From NCBI RefSeq assembly GCF_001658005.1, contig NZ_CP015986.1, forward strand, positions 2,357,501 to 2,421,500: DNA of 64,000 bases. Direction: 5' to 3'. Shown piece by piece: positions 20,721 to 30,987 of this stretch. Every line of letters begins with the position of its first letter. The stretch's first letter is position 1. The stretch comes from Sphingobium sp. EP60837. Lineage in GTDB: Bacteria > Pseudomonadota > Alphaproteobacteria > Sphingomonadales > Sphingomonadaceae. Position numbers and translations under genes: made by a program. The notes below the pieces were generated by a model. The model was given only the letters and a program-made list of their open reading frames with translations. It had not been told where the DNA came from and did not search any database.

Positions 20721-21599
20721 ATGGCGGCGCGCGCATATTGGCAGGGGCAAATCAGGCTGGCGCTGGTATCGATCCCCGTCGAAATCTACGCTGCCACCAA
20801 ATCGGGCGCGCAGATCGCCTTTCATCAAATCCATCAGCCGACCGGCAAGCGTGTGCGCTATGAAAAGACCGTGCCGGGCATCGGTCCTGTAAAGCCGGAG
20901 GACATCGTAAAAGGCTTCGAGGTTAGCAAGGGCGACTATGTTTTGCTGCAGCCTGAAGAGATTGAGGCGGTTAAGCTTGAGAGCAAGAAGACGCTCGAAC
21001 TGACGCAGTTCGTCGATGCGGACGAGATCGATGTCCTTTATTATGAGCGGCCTTATTATGTTGTCCCCGCCGACGATCTAGCGGAGGAAGCATTCGTCGT
21101 GCTGCGCGAAGCGCTGCGGCGCGCTAAGAAGGTTGGTTTGGGTCAGCTCGCCATGCGGGGCCGCGAATATATCGTTTCTCTGAAGCCGTGCGGCCGCGGC
21201 ATGGTCTTGGAAACGCTGCGCTACGCCGATGAGGTCAATCGCGCTCAGTCCTATTTCCGTGAGATTGACGATGTAAAGCCTGATCCGGAACTGCTCGATT
21301 TGGCCGAGGCGCTCATCGAGAAGAAGACTGCGCCATTCAAGCCTGACACGTTCCACGACCGCTATGTCGATGCGCTGGAAAGGCTCATTGAGAAGAAGAA
21401 AAAGGCCAAGGGCCGCCGGATCATAGAGGATGAGGAAGAGGCGCCGGCCAAGCGCAGCGGCAATGTCATCGATCTTATGGCGGCGCTGAAAAAGTCGGTC
21501 GATACAGGCGGCAAGAGTGCGCCCGCCAAGAGGCCAGCCAAAAAGCCTGCGGCCTCGCGAAGCGCCAGTAGCAAGGCTCCCGCGCGCAAACGGGCCTGA
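20721..21599 (+). CDS. ku: Ku protein for non-homologous end joining
   Basis: Homodimeric ring that binds double-strand DNA ends and recruits LigD. The conserved Ku core begins at RLALVSIPVEIYAATKS and includes VRYEKTVPG and IDVLYYERPYYVVP. The Lys/Ala-rich C-terminal tail after residue 230 is the usual DNA- and LigD-interacting extension. ATG at 20721 is preceded by AAGGAGG. ligD starts four bases after the stop, so the pair is one operon. Confidence 0.96.
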   Translation: MAARAYWQGQIRLALVSIPVEIYAATKSGAQIAFHQIHQPTGKRVRYEKTVPGIGPVKPEDIVKGFEVSKGDYVLLQPEEIEAVKLESKKTLELTQFVDADEIDVLYYERPYYVVPADDLAEEAFVVLREALRRAKKVGLGQLAMRGREYIVSLKPCGRGMVLETLRYADEVNRAQSYFREIDDVKPDPELLDLAEALIEKKTAPFKPDTFHDRYVDALERLIEKKKKAKGRRIIEDEEEAPAKRSGNVIDLMAALKKSVDTGGKSAPAKRPAKKPAASRSASSKAPARKRA

Positions 21600-21602
21600 G
21601 CC

Positions 21603-24095
21603 ATGGCCGAAGCCGATCCTCTGAAGGAATATAATCGCAAACGCGATTTCACCCGGACCAAGGAGCCGGCGGGCAAACAGGGCCATACCAGCGGGAACAG
21701 CTTCATAGTCCAGAAGCATGATGCCTCGCGGCTGCATTATGACTTCCGGCTCGAACTGGATGGCGTACTCAAGAGCTGGGCAGTGACGCGCGGGCCGAGC
21801 CTGGATCCTGCCGACAAGCGGCTGGCGGTGCGGACCGAAGATCATCCGCTGTCATACGCCAGTTTCGAAGGGACGATCCCGAAGGGAGAATATGGCGGGG
21901 GCACCGTGATGCTTTGGGATGAGGGAACATGGGAGCCTGTTCCGGGTAAGAGCGCCAAGGACCTGCCGGAAGGACATCTGCATTTCATTCTTCACGGGCA
22001 GCGGATGAAGGGCGAATGGCTCCTCATCCGGCTGAAACCCCGCCCCGGCGAAGGGAAGCGGGAGAACTGGCTGCTTCGGAAGATCGACGACGCCCATGCC
22101 GGGCCGGCCGAAGATTTGGTCGGGCGAGAACTGACCAGCATCAAGACTGGCCGAACGATGGGTGAGATCGCCGCCAACGCACCCGCCATTTCGCTGAAGG
22201 GCAAGAGAGGCAAGGCGTTCGATGCCGCCATGGCGGAGGCTGAACAGGCTGCGCCCGCGCGTGCCAAGCCCAAGCGGCGGACCGGCAAGCCGCCGCCATT
22301 CCAGGCGCCGCAGCTCGCCACACTCGTCGACGCGGTGCCGACCGGCAGCCAATGGCTGCACGAGATAAAGTATGACGGCTATCGCACTCTGTTGAGCGTG
22401 GCGGGAGATCGCGTACAGGTGTTCACGCGGACCGGCCTCGATTGGACCGAGCGGTTCGCTTCGCTCGCGAAAGAAGTGGCGGGCATGGGTTTGCCCTCGA
22501 CCTTGATCGATGGGGAGATCGTCGCGCTGGGACCTGACGGAAACCCTGATTTTTCCACATTGCAGCAGGTCTTGAAGGGTGAGGCAAAGGGCGCGCTCCA
22601 CCTTTTTGCCTTTGACCTTCTGTCCCTGGATGGGGAGGACCTGACATGGCTTCCCAACATCGCGCGCAAGGAAAAGCTTGCAGCCTTGCTCGGGCAGGGG
22701 AGCGCCCATGTGCATTTTTCGGACCATATCGTCGGCGCTGGGGAGAAACTGTTCCGCACCATGTGCGATGCCGGCCAGGAAGGCATCATCTGCAAACGCG
22801 CGGACGCTCCCTATCGCGGCGCGCGGACGAAGAACTGGCTGAAGGTCAAATGTACCCGCCGCCAGGAGTTCGTCATCGTCGGATGGACGCCAAGCTCCGC
22901 AAGCGGGCGGTCGCTTCGCAACATTCTGCTTGCCCAGAACGGCGAGAATGGCCTCGTCTATGCTGGGAAGGTCGGGACCGGCTTCAACGCGCGCAACAGC
23001 GACGGTTTGCTCCGCCAGTTGAAAGCTCGAACCCGCAAATCGCCCGCCCTTACAGTGCCCCGGGCCGAGGCGCGCGGCGCGCAATGGGTTCGTCCGGACG
23101 TAGTGGCGGAAATAGCCTTCGTCGAATTTACCAGCGACAATGTCGTGCGCCACGGCAGCTTCCTTGGCCTGCGTGAAGACAAGCAGGCGGGCGAGGTCAC
23201 CAGGGAGCAAGTAATGACAACACCCCCAAGTGAGAGCGATGTCCATGTGTCCAACCGTGACCGGCTCATTTTCCCGGAAGCAAAGGTCACCAAAGGCCAG
23301 TTGGCTGATTATTATGAAGCTGCTGGCGCAATCATGCTGCCGTGGATCGCCCATCGTCCGATCAGCCTGGTCCGCTGTCCGCAGGGCCGAGCTAAGAAAT
23401 GCTTCTTCCAAAAGCATGACAGCGGCAGCTTTGGCGATCATGTGAAGCACGTCCCGATCCGCGAGAAGGACGGGGACGAGCAGGATTATCTCTATGTCGA
23501 TGACATAGACGGGCTGGTGGCCTGCGTGCAGATGGGAACGATCGAGTTCCATGGCTGGGGTTCGCGGGTGGAGGATGTGGAGAAGCCCGACCGCCTGATC
23601 TTCGACTTGGACCCGGACGAAGGTCTGGACTTTGAAGATGTGAAAAAGGCGGCGCGCGATATTCGTCGCACCCTAGAGGATATCGGGCTGATCAGCTTCC
23701 CGATGTTGTCAGGCGGAAAAGGCGTGCATGTCGTCGTGCCGTTGACGCCCGAGGCGGAATGGCCTGCCGTCAAGGATTTCGCCGATCGTTTTGCCAGGGC
23801 GCTCGCGGCCGCTGAGCCTGATCGATTTACTGCCACCATGAGCAAGGCGAAGCGCAAGGGGCGCATCTTCATTGACTGGCTGCGCAACCAGCGTGGAGCC
23901 ACTGCCGTGCTGCCCTATGTCGTCCGTGCTAGGGAAAATGCGCCCGTGGCGGCGCCCGTCACCTGGGATGAATTGGACGATATCGAGCGCGCCGGATCTT
24001 ACACCATTGCCGATGTGGATCAGTTGGTCGAGCGGGCGGGGTCGCGGCAATTGCGGGGATGGGGCGAGGCGCGCCAGACGCTGCCGGACTATTGA
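21603..24095 (+). CDS. ligD: Multifunctional ATP-dependent DNA ligase LigD
   Basis: End-processing and ligation enzyme of bacterial NHEJ. Domain order is phosphoesterase, ligase, polymerase. The phosphoesterase (about residues 35-165) has FIVQKHDASRLHYDFRLE. The ligase has the nucleotidyl-lysine motif KYDGYR near residue 256 and an OB fold to about 530. The archaeo-eukaryotic primase-type polymerase starts near 547, with the metal motif DLDPD near 667. Length of 830 is normal for the Pseudomonas-type three-domain form. No frameshift or missing motif is visible. Confidence 0.96.
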   Translation: MAEADPLKEYNRKRDFTRTKEPAGKQGHTSGNSFIVQKHDASRLHYDFRLELDGVLKSWAVTRGPSLDPADKRLAVRTEDHPLSYASFEGTIPKGEYGGGTVMLWDEGTWEPVPGKSAKDLPEGHLHFILHGQRMKGEWLLIRLKPRPGEGKRENWLLRKIDDAHAGPAEDLVGRELTSIKTGRTMGEIAANAPAISLKGKRGKAFDAAMAEAEQAAPARAKPKRRTGKPPPFQAPQLATLVDAVPTGSQWLHEIKYDGYRTLLSVAGDRVQVFTRTGLDWTERFASLAKEVAGMGLPSTLIDGEIVALGPDGNPDFSTLQQVLKGEAKGALHLFAFDLLSLDGEDLTWLPNIARKEKLAALLGQGSAHVHFSDHIVGAGEKLFRTMCDAGQEGIICKRADAPYRGARTKNWLKVKCTRRQEFVIVGWTPSSASGRSLRNILLAQNGENGLVYAGKVGTGFNARNSDGLLRQLKARTRKSPALTVPRAEARGAQWVRPDVVAEIAFVEFTSDNVVRHGSFLGLREDKQAGEVTREQVMTTPPSESDVHVSNRDRLIFPEAKVTKGQLADYYEAAGAIMLPWIAHRPISLVRCPQGRAKKCFFQKHDSGSFGDHVKHVPIREKDGDEQDYLYVDDIDGLVACVQMGTIEFHGWGSRVEDVEKPDRLIFDLDPDEGLDFEDVKKAARDIRRTLEDIGLISFPMLSGGKGVHVVVPLTPEAEWPAVKDFADRFARALAAAEPDRFTATMSKAKRKGRIFIDWLRNQRGATAVLPYVVRARENAPVAAPVTWDELDDIERAGSYTIADVDQLVERAGSRQLRGWGEARQTLPDY

Positions 24096-24153
24096 TCGTG
24101 TGACTTCTCGGTCTTTCCTCTCGCGCCGCCTTTGTGCATAAGTTCGAGTCATC

Positions 24154-24339
24154 ATGACCAAAATTGAGAAAGATGCGCTCTCGGGAAGCGCCGAAGCTCC
24201 AGACACCAACCCCACATCCGATCTGGCATCGGCCGCGCGTAAGACTGCGGGGAGAAGCGTATGGATGGGGACGGCTGTCGGCATCGGTTCGGCCGCCATT
24301 GTCGCGGCACTACTTTACGCCAACAAGAAACGCCGCTGA
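24154..24339 (+). CDS. Small single-pass membrane protein, hypothetical
   Basis: A 61-residue protein. A hydrophilic N-terminal half is followed by one transmembrane helix (VWMGTAVGIGSAAIVAALLY) and a basic end NKKRR. It starts 58 bases after ligD on the same strand. Its layout resembles small DUF883/YqjD-like envelope proteins, but I do not recognise a family with confidence. Confidence 0.55.
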   Translation: MTKIEKDALSGSAEAPDTNPTSDLASAARKTAGRSVWMGTAVGIGSAAIVAALLYANKKRR

Positions 24340-24343
24340 CCTT

Positions 24344-24381
24344 GTAAAAAGGAGGCGGCATGGCCTTCGCTCCATGCCGCC
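24344..24381 (-). terminator. Rho-independent terminator of the EF-hand gene
   Basis: On the minus strand, a perfect 10-bp stem (24354-24363 with 24372-24381) is followed after two bases by a T run (24346-24350 read in reverse). Confidence 0.75.
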
Positions 24382-24426
24382 CCATGTTGCGACCATCAGG
24401 CTGCCTGACGGCTGACGTTTATTGGA

Positions 24427-24807
24427 TCAGGCGGTTCCGCCGCTGAGATAGCTGATAAGTTCGGGCTTGCTAATCGCCGTATTCTTATCGGTATCCGCTG
24501 TATTGAACGCGCCGTCGGCCCAAGTGGTGACATCGGTTGCCGCCAGTTTCTGGCCGCTGCTCTTCATCTCCTGGTCCTTCAGCGCAATCATCCAGCGAGA
24601 AAATTCCGCTTTATCCAACTGATCGTCATTATTCGCGTCATAGGCTGGGAATTCGCTATCCACGATCGAAGCTACGGAGTCCGCAGGCGATTGGGCTGGC
24701 GTCGCTGCTCCCGTCTGCGGGCTGCCAGGAGCAGGGTTTGCCGCTTCTCGGGCAATAGCAGGGACCGCGCTCAATAATGCAGTCGATAGTAACAGGGTCC
24801 GAAACAT
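24427..24807 (-). CDS. Secreted EF-hand calcium-binding protein
   Basis: A 126-residue periplasmic protein. The signal peptide MFRTLLLSTALLSAVPAIA is followed by a Pro/Ala linker. Two EF-hand-like loops are seen: DANNDDQLDKAEF, and DTDKNTAISKPEL near the C-terminus. Both keep the Asp/Asn ligands of the first positions; a Glu at position 12 is kept in the first (AEF) and in the second (PEL). It probably binds Ca2+, with no further role evident. Start at 24807 chosen for GGGAG upstream. Monocistronic with its own terminator. Confidence 0.82.
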   Translation of the reverse strand: MFRTLLLSTALLSAVPAIAREAANPAPGSPQTGAATPAQSPADSVASIVDSEFPAYDANNDDQLDKAEFSRWMIALKDQEMKSSGQKLAATDVTTWADGAFNTADTDKNTAISKPELISYLSGGTA

Positions 24808-25079
24808 TACCAACTCCCTCAGGTGTGATCGTAGCGGCGATGTGCCGACCGATCGCTTGTCCAGGAGAATACATAAGACAAAGGTGGGTTTCCTGAACCA
24901 ATGTTCAGGCATCTCCGTTCACCTTGTGAAGTGGCTCATCTCGCCTTTGAATGCTGCGATAATCGAGATTAAGGGCTATCGAAATTGAGGGGAGAGGCCT
25001 GACGAAGCCCTCATTTGCCCTTCAATGGCGGGCCTGCTAGGCGGCGCGCGACCCTTTATCAGCAATCAGGATTCGCCCG

Positions 25080-26396
25080 ATGGTCCCCCGTTACGCCCGC
25101 CCCCAAATGACCGCCCTCTGGGAGCCGGAAGCCCGCTTCCGCATCTGGTTCGAGATCGAGGCGCATGCCACCGAGGCGCTAGGCGAGTTGGGCGTGGTTC
25201 CCAAATCAGCGGCCAAGGCGCTGTGGGATTGGTGGGCGACCAAACCGGCCATCGATGTCCCCGCCATCGATGCGATCGAAGCGGTTACGAAACATGATGT
25301 GATCGCCTTCCTGACCTGGGTCGCCGAGCAGGTCGGTGATGAAGCGCGCTTCATGCACCAGGGGATGACGTCGTCCGACGTGCTCGATACCTGCCTCGCC
25401 GTGCAGCTTTCCCGCGCAGCCGACATATTGATCGATGACCTGGACAAGCTGCTCGACGTCATCAAGCGCCGGGCATTCGAACATAAGCTGACGCCGACGA
25501 TCGGCCGCAGCCACGGCATTCATGCAGAGCCAGTTACCTTCGGGCTGAAGATGGCTGAAGCCTATGCCGAGTTCAGCCGCTGCCGTGCCCGCCTGGTCGC
25601 AGCGCGGGAGGAGGTGGCGACCTGCGCCATTTCCGGTGCCGTCGGTACTTTCGCCAACATCGATCCGCGCGTCGAGGAACATGTCGCGGCAAAGCTGGGC
25701 CTGGCGATCGAGCCCGTTTCGACCCAAGTCATCCCGCGTGATCGTCACGCCATGTTCTTTGCAACCTTGGGCGTCATCGCGAGCTCGATCGAGCGGCTCG
25801 CGGTCGAGGTTCGCCACTTGCAGCGGACCGAGGTGCTGGAGGCCGAGGAATATTTCTCGCCCGGCCAGAAGGGCAGCTCGGCCATGCCGCATAAGCGCAA
25901 TCCGGTGCTGACCGAGAATCTGACTGGCCTCGCCCGCATGGTGCGCAGCTATGCGTTGCCGGCGATGGAGAATGTCGCGCTCTGGCACGAACGGGATATC
26001 AGCCATTCGTCGGTGGAGCGCTACATCGGGCCTGACGCGACCATTACCCTTGACTTCGCGTTGGGCCGCCTGACCGGCGTGATCGACAAGCTGCTCGTCT
26101 ATCCTGAGCGGATGATGAAGAATCTCGACAAGATGGGTGGGCTGGTTCACTCGCAGCGGGTCCTGCTCGCGCTGACCCAGGCTGGCGTGAGCCGTGAGGA
26201 CAGCTACCGTTATGTCCAACGCAACGCGATGAAAGTCTGGGAATCGGACGGGCAATTGTCGCTTCTGGAACTGTTGAAAGCCGACCCCGAGGTTGCCGCC
26301 GCGCTTCCGGCCGAGCAGATCGAGGAGAAGTTCGACCTGGGTTATCATTTCCGCCAGGTGGACACGATATTCCGCCGGGTTTTCGGGGAAGTCTGA
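25080..26396 (+). CDS. purB: Adenylosuccinate lyase
   Basis: Catalyses two fumarate-releasing steps in purine synthesis (SAICAR to AICAR and adenylosuccinate to AMP). Fumarase/aspartase superfamily: TSSDVLDTCLAVQL near the N-terminus, GRSHGIHAEP with a catalytic His, and the flexible signature loop GQKGSSAMPHKRNP. Length of 438 matches the short bacterial form. It is monocistronic: about 270 bp without a gene precedes it and a terminator follows. Confidence 0.97.
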   Translation: MVPRYARPQMTALWEPEARFRIWFEIEAHATEALGELGVVPKSAAKALWDWWATKPAIDVPAIDAIEAVTKHDVIAFLTWVAEQVGDEARFMHQGMTSSDVLDTCLAVQLSRAADILIDDLDKLLDVIKRRAFEHKLTPTIGRSHGIHAEPVTFGLKMAEAYAEFSRCRARLVAAREEVATCAISGAVGTFANIDPRVEEHVAAKLGLAIEPVSTQVIPRDRHAMFFATLGVIASSIERLAVEVRHLQRTEVLEAEEYFSPGQKGSSAMPHKRNPVLTENLTGLARMVRSYALPAMENVALWHERDISHSSVERYIGPDATITLDFALGRLTGVIDKLLVYPERMMKNLDKMGGLVHSQRVLLALTQAGVSREDSYRYVQRNAMKVWESDGQLSLLELLKADPEVAAALPAEQIEEKFDLGYHFRQVDTIFRRVFGEV

Positions 26397-26428
26397 AAGT
26401 CGGTCAAGGTACAACAGTGATCGGAGGA

Positions 26429-26452
26429 GGGCGCGGAAACGCGCCCTTTTTT
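26429..26452 (+). terminator. Rho-independent terminator of purB
   Basis: GGGCGCG pairs with CGCGCCC around a GAAA tetraloop and is followed by six Ts. Confidence 0.9.
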
Positions 26453-26577
26453 GTGCGTGGTGATGGATAGCGGTTGCTAAGTGCCACTTGAACAGGAGGC
26501 GCGTAGGTTCGCATGCTGTGTGCGCCGTTGACGGCCGCCCGTGTGATGCCTGACCGGCTATATGAGATAAGATAAAT

Positions 26578-26654
26578 TGGTCGGGGAGAGAGGATTCGAA
26601 CCTCCGGCCCCTGCCTCCCGAAGACAGTGCTCTACCAGGCTGAGCTACTCCCCG
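26578..26654 (-). tRNA. tRNA-Pro (CGG)
   Basis: A 77-nt cloverleaf on the minus strand. The acceptor arm starts CGGGGAG and pairs with CTCCCCG, followed by A and an encoded CCA. The D arm contains AGCTCAGCCTGGTAGAGC and the T arm GGTTCGAATCC. The anticodon stem CTGTC/GGCAG encloses TTCGGGA, giving anticodon CGG for proline. Confidence 0.93.
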
Positions 26655-26754
26655 ACCGATAGCGGCATTGCTCTGCAGCGCCGCTGGGCAGGCGGGGTCT
26701 ATAGAGGGGGCTTTTGGGGCTGGCAAGCGGCTGGAGACGCTTTTTTTCTCATGG

Positions 26755-27054
26755 TCAAAGTAGGCCGGCCGCGCGGAAGCTGAAGTGATGGCCGCGGCCT
26801 TGGATCACATGGTCTGCAAGCTTGACTTCTATTGGACGTAGGCGGCGGGAAATGGCGCGGGAGAAGCGAATATCGGCCCAGCGGGGGGCCGGCGACTGAT
26901 CGTCGAAGCGCTGCTGTTCTATGACGAGCCACTGGCTGTCATGCTGCAGTAGTTCATGGACGACTTCGCGCCAGTCATCATCGGCACTGACGCGATGGAT
27001 GGGGGTCCATTCATCGTTAAGGAGCAGAAATTGCGTGCTGTCCAAAAGTGGCAT
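26755..27054 (-). CDS. RadC/JAB-like protein with degenerate metal site
   Basis: A 99-residue cytoplasmic protein. Its C-terminal half follows the end of RadC (JAB/MPN) proteins: SPAPRWADIRFSRAI, then EVKLADHVIQGRG and HHFSFRAAGLL. In RadC the preceding motif HNHPSGDPTPSxAD holds the two zinc-ligand histidines. In the gapless alignment those positions are Gln and Phe, while the Asp of the AD pair is kept. It is therefore probably a non-catalytic JAB relative; function unknown. ATG at 27054 was chosen; the longer frame to 27237 lacks similarity. It is divergent from thyA, 168 bp away. Confidence 0.55.
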   Translation of the reverse strand: MPLLDSTQFLLLNDEWTPIHRVSADDDWREVVHELLQHDSQWLVIEQQRFDDQSPAPRWADIRFSRAISRRLRPIEVKLADHVIQGRGHHFSFRAAGLL

Positions 27055-27221
27055 GGGTCCAAGATGCCGTTGGCCTTGGGAAGCGCCACTGGCGACTCCT
27101 CCACAATGGACGGGAAGGCAGCTAAATTGATCCGAAGCGAAAGCAAGATTTGGCTTGAGGACCTTCGCTCGGTTAGATGCCGGAGGCCGCGCGAGCGGAA
27201 TCGCATCAGGGAAGAGCCTCT

Positions 27222-28181
27222 TTGACCAGCACGACAATTCCGGCGGAAGTTCCTGCCGAAGCGCATTATGAGCAGCAATATCTTGACCTGATGCGCCGCG
27301 TGTGGACGCAGGGGGACGAGCGGATCGATCGTACGGGTGTGGGTACGCGATCGCTGTTGGGAGCGAGCATGCGCTTTTCGCTTGCTGGTGAAGCGGTGCC
27401 GCTGCTGACCACCAAGCGGGTTTACTGGAAGGTGGCGGCGCGGGAGATGCTGTGGTTCCTGACCGGGGACACCAACATTCGCGAGCTGGTGCGGCAGGGA
27501 GTGCACATCTGGACCGATTGGCCGCTGGAGACCTATCGCAAAGCGACGGGGGAAGAGATCAGCCGCGACGCGTTTGAGGCGCGGATTATCGAGGATGCGG
27601 CCTTTGCGGAACGCTGGGGCGATTTGGGGCCGGTCTATGGCGCGCAGTGGGTGAACTGGCCGCGCTATGAGGCGGTGGGGGACGGGCTCTACCGGCGCGC
27701 CGAGAAGGGGCACAATCAGATCGCGGAACTGGTCGAGGGGATCAGGAATAATCCGGGATCGCGGCGGTTGCTTTTTACGGGATGGAATGTAGCTGAGGTG
27801 GCGCAGATGGCGTTGCCGCCTTGTCATATGACCTATCAGTTCCAGGTGGCCGACGGGAGGCTGAATGGTTTGCTGTTCCAGCGCAGTTGCGACCTGGGGC
27901 TGGGTTTTGCCTTCAATATCTTCGGGCTGTCGTTGATTACCCGGATGCTGGCGCAGCAGTGCGATCTGGAGCCGGGGGAAATCGTTTGGCAGGGCGGGGA
28001 TGTGCATCTGTATCTGAACCACGCCGAACTGGTGGAGGAGCAGATCAGCAGGACGCCGGGGGGAGCGCCGAAACTACGGATAAAAAGGCGGCCGGAGAGC
28101 ATTTTCGATTATCGGATCGAGGATTTCGAAGTGGTCGATTATACGCCGCAAAGTCACATTGCTGCGCCCGTCGCGGTTTGA
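27222..28181 (+). CDS. thyA: Thymidylate synthase
   Basis: Makes dTMP from dUMP with methylene-tetrahydrofolate. Recognised by RTGVGTRSLLGASMRF near the N-terminus, YWKVAAREMLWFLTGDTNI, the catalytic cysteine in PPCHMTYQF, the substrate-binding RSCDLGLGFAFNI and the dUMP-contacting DVHLYLNHAEL. It has the roughly 50-residue insertion in the small domain seen in Lactobacillus casei-type enzymes. TTG at 27222 has an upstream GGGAAGAG and gives 319 residues; ATG at 27177 would add 15. No folA follows. Confidence 0.95.
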   Translation: MTSTTIPAEVPAEAHYEQQYLDLMRRVWTQGDERIDRTGVGTRSLLGASMRFSLAGEAVPLLTTKRVYWKVAAREMLWFLTGDTNIRELVRQGVHIWTDWPLETYRKATGEEISRDAFEARIIEDAAFAERWGDLGPVYGAQWVNWPRYEAVGDGLYRRAEKGHNQIAELVEGIRNNPGSRRLLFTGWNVAEVAQMALPPCHMTYQFQVADGRLNGLLFQRSCDLGLGFAFNIFGLSLITRMLAQQCDLEPGEIVWQGGDVHLYLNHAELVEEQISRTPGGAPKLRIKRRPESIFDYRIEDFEVVDYTPQSHIAAPVAV

Positions 28182-28243
28182 ATTAGCGAAGGAAATAGCG
28201 AGAAAACGGAACTCTTGCCTTTTGGGGGCGTTGTAATATAATA

Positions 28244-29645
<1,402 letters not shown>

Positions 29646-29659
29646 GGGGTTTTAGGCTC

Positions 29660-29747
29660 CGTCATCCCGGCGGAAGCTGGGACCTCTTGTCGATCTGCGA
29701 ACCATCGCTTGGAGGCAGAGAGATGCCAGCTTACGTTGGCATGACGG
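29660..29747. repeat. Palindromic intergenic repeat, family A
   Basis: Left half GTCATCCCGGCGGAAGCTGG, right half GATGCCAGCTTACGTTGGCA, in inverted orientation. It lies in the 205-bp gap between the E1alpha and E1beta genes. The remaining gap (to 29850) holds further GC-rich short inverted sequence and the start of E1beta. Confidence 0.8.
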
Positions 29748-29850
29748 ACATTCAGAGGCGGGGGCTGGTTCCCGCTCTCCCAGCTGCGCTAGCCAGCGGG
29801 CTGGCAAGCTTCCTCTCCCCTGAAGGGGCAATAATGGGGGGCGCCCTGGC

Positions 29851-30885
29851 ATGACCGAGGCAGCTACCGAAACCCGCCAGATGAGCATGATCCAGGCGAT
29901 CAACAGCGCGCTGGACGTCATGATGGAGCGCGACCCCGAGGTGGTCGTGATGGGGGAGGATGTCGGCTTTTTTGGCGGTGTGTTTCGTGCGACCGCGGGG
30001 CTGCAGAAGAAATATGGCAAGAACCGGGTGTTCGACACGCCGATTACCGAAATCGGGATCATCGGCGTGGCGATTGGCATGGGTGCCTATGGGCTGCGGC
30101 CGGTGCCGGAGATACAGTTTGCCGACTATATCTACCCCGCGCTCGACCAGTTGGTGAGCGAAGCGGCGCGGCTGCGCTACCGGTCGGCGGGGGAGTTTAT
30201 CTCGCCGATGACGGTGCGCTCGCCCTTCGGCGGGGGTATCTTTGGCGGGCAGACGCATAGCCAGTCGCCCGAGGGGATATTCACCCATGTGTCGGGGGTG
30301 AAGACGGTCATTCCTTCGACGCCTTATGACGCAAAGGGGCTTTTGATCGCGGCGATCGAGGATAATGATCCGGTGATCTTCTTCGAGCCCAAGCGCATTT
30401 ATAATGGGCCATTCGACGGCCATTATGACCGGCCGTCGAAAAGCTGGGCCGGGCATCCGGGCGCGATGGTGCCCGAAGGCTATTACCGGGTTCCGCTGGG
30501 GCGCGCGCGCACGGTGCGGGCGGGGGAGGCGCTGACCATCCTCTGCTACGGCACGATGGAGCATGTGGTCGAGAGTATGGTGATCGAGATGGGCGTGGAT
30601 GCGGAGATCATCGACCTGCGCACGTTGGTGCCCTTGGATATCGAAGCCGTGGAGCGGTCGGTGAAGAAGACCGGGCGCTGCATGATCGTGCACGAAGCGA
30701 CGCGGACAAGCGGTTATGGCGCGGAACTGTCCGCACTGGTGCAGGAGCGGTGCTTTTATCATCTGGAAGCGCCGGTCGAGCGGGTGACGGGGTTTGACAC
30801 GCCCTATCCGCATAGCCTGGAATGGGCCTATTTTCCGGGGCCGGTGCGGATACGCGAAGCGATCAACAAGATCATGAGGGAGTAG
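29851..30885 (+). CDS. bkdA2: Branched-chain 2-oxoacid dehydrogenase E1 beta subunit
   Basis: Second half of the E1 heterotetramer. Shows the transketolase pyrimidine-binding fold: VVVMGEDVGFFGGVFRAT with the conserved Glu that activates ThDP, VFDTPITEIGIIGVAIGMG, and the C-terminal transketolase domain from about residue 215 (TILCYGTMEHVVES). Length 344 is normal. The gene lies between two palindromic repeats within the operon. E1beta and E1alpha must be made in equal amounts, so continued transcription through the repeats is likely. Confidence 0.95.
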   Translation: MTEAATETRQMSMIQAINSALDVMMERDPEVVVMGEDVGFFGGVFRATAGLQKKYGKNRVFDTPITEIGIIGVAIGMGAYGLRPVPEIQFADYIYPALDQLVSEAARLRYRSAGEFISPMTVRSPFGGGIFGGQTHSQSPEGIFTHVSGVKTVIPSTPYDAKGLLIAAIEDNDPVIFFEPKRIYNGPFDGHYDRPSKSWAGHPGAMVPEGYYRVPLGRARTVRAGEALTILCYGTMEHVVESMVIEMGVDAEIIDLRTLVPLDIEAVERSVKKTGRCMIVHEATRTSGYGAELSALVQERCFYHLEAPVERVTGFDTPYPHSLEWAYFPGPVRIREAINKIMRE

Positions 30886-30901
30886 GGCCTTCGTCTCCCC
30901 T

Positions 30902-30979
30902 TCCGTTCGTTTCGAGCGAAGTCGAGAAACGGAAAGGGCAGCCCTACGGGCGTCTCGACTTCGCTCGACACGAACGGAG
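30902..30979. repeat. Palindromic intergenic repeat, family B
   Basis: CCGTTCGTTTCGAGCGAAGT and its inverted partner CTTCGCTCGACACGAACGG fill almost the whole gap between E1beta and E2. The right end (GGAG, 30976-30979) lies eight bases before the E2 ATG and is its only Shine-Dalgarno. Related copies are at 35311 and 55695, and inside the E2 gene. Confidence 0.8.
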
Positions 30980-30987
30980 TTTTTCCG

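Noticed and set aside
21852..23552. 566-codon minus-strand frame opposite ligD
   Set aside because: Antisense shadow in high-GC DNA with no recognisable domain; LigD motifs are intact on the plus strand.
24917..24929. TTCACCTTGTGAA palindrome upstream of purB
   Set aside because: Short, single copy, far from the start; not distinguishable from chance and not like a known PurR site.
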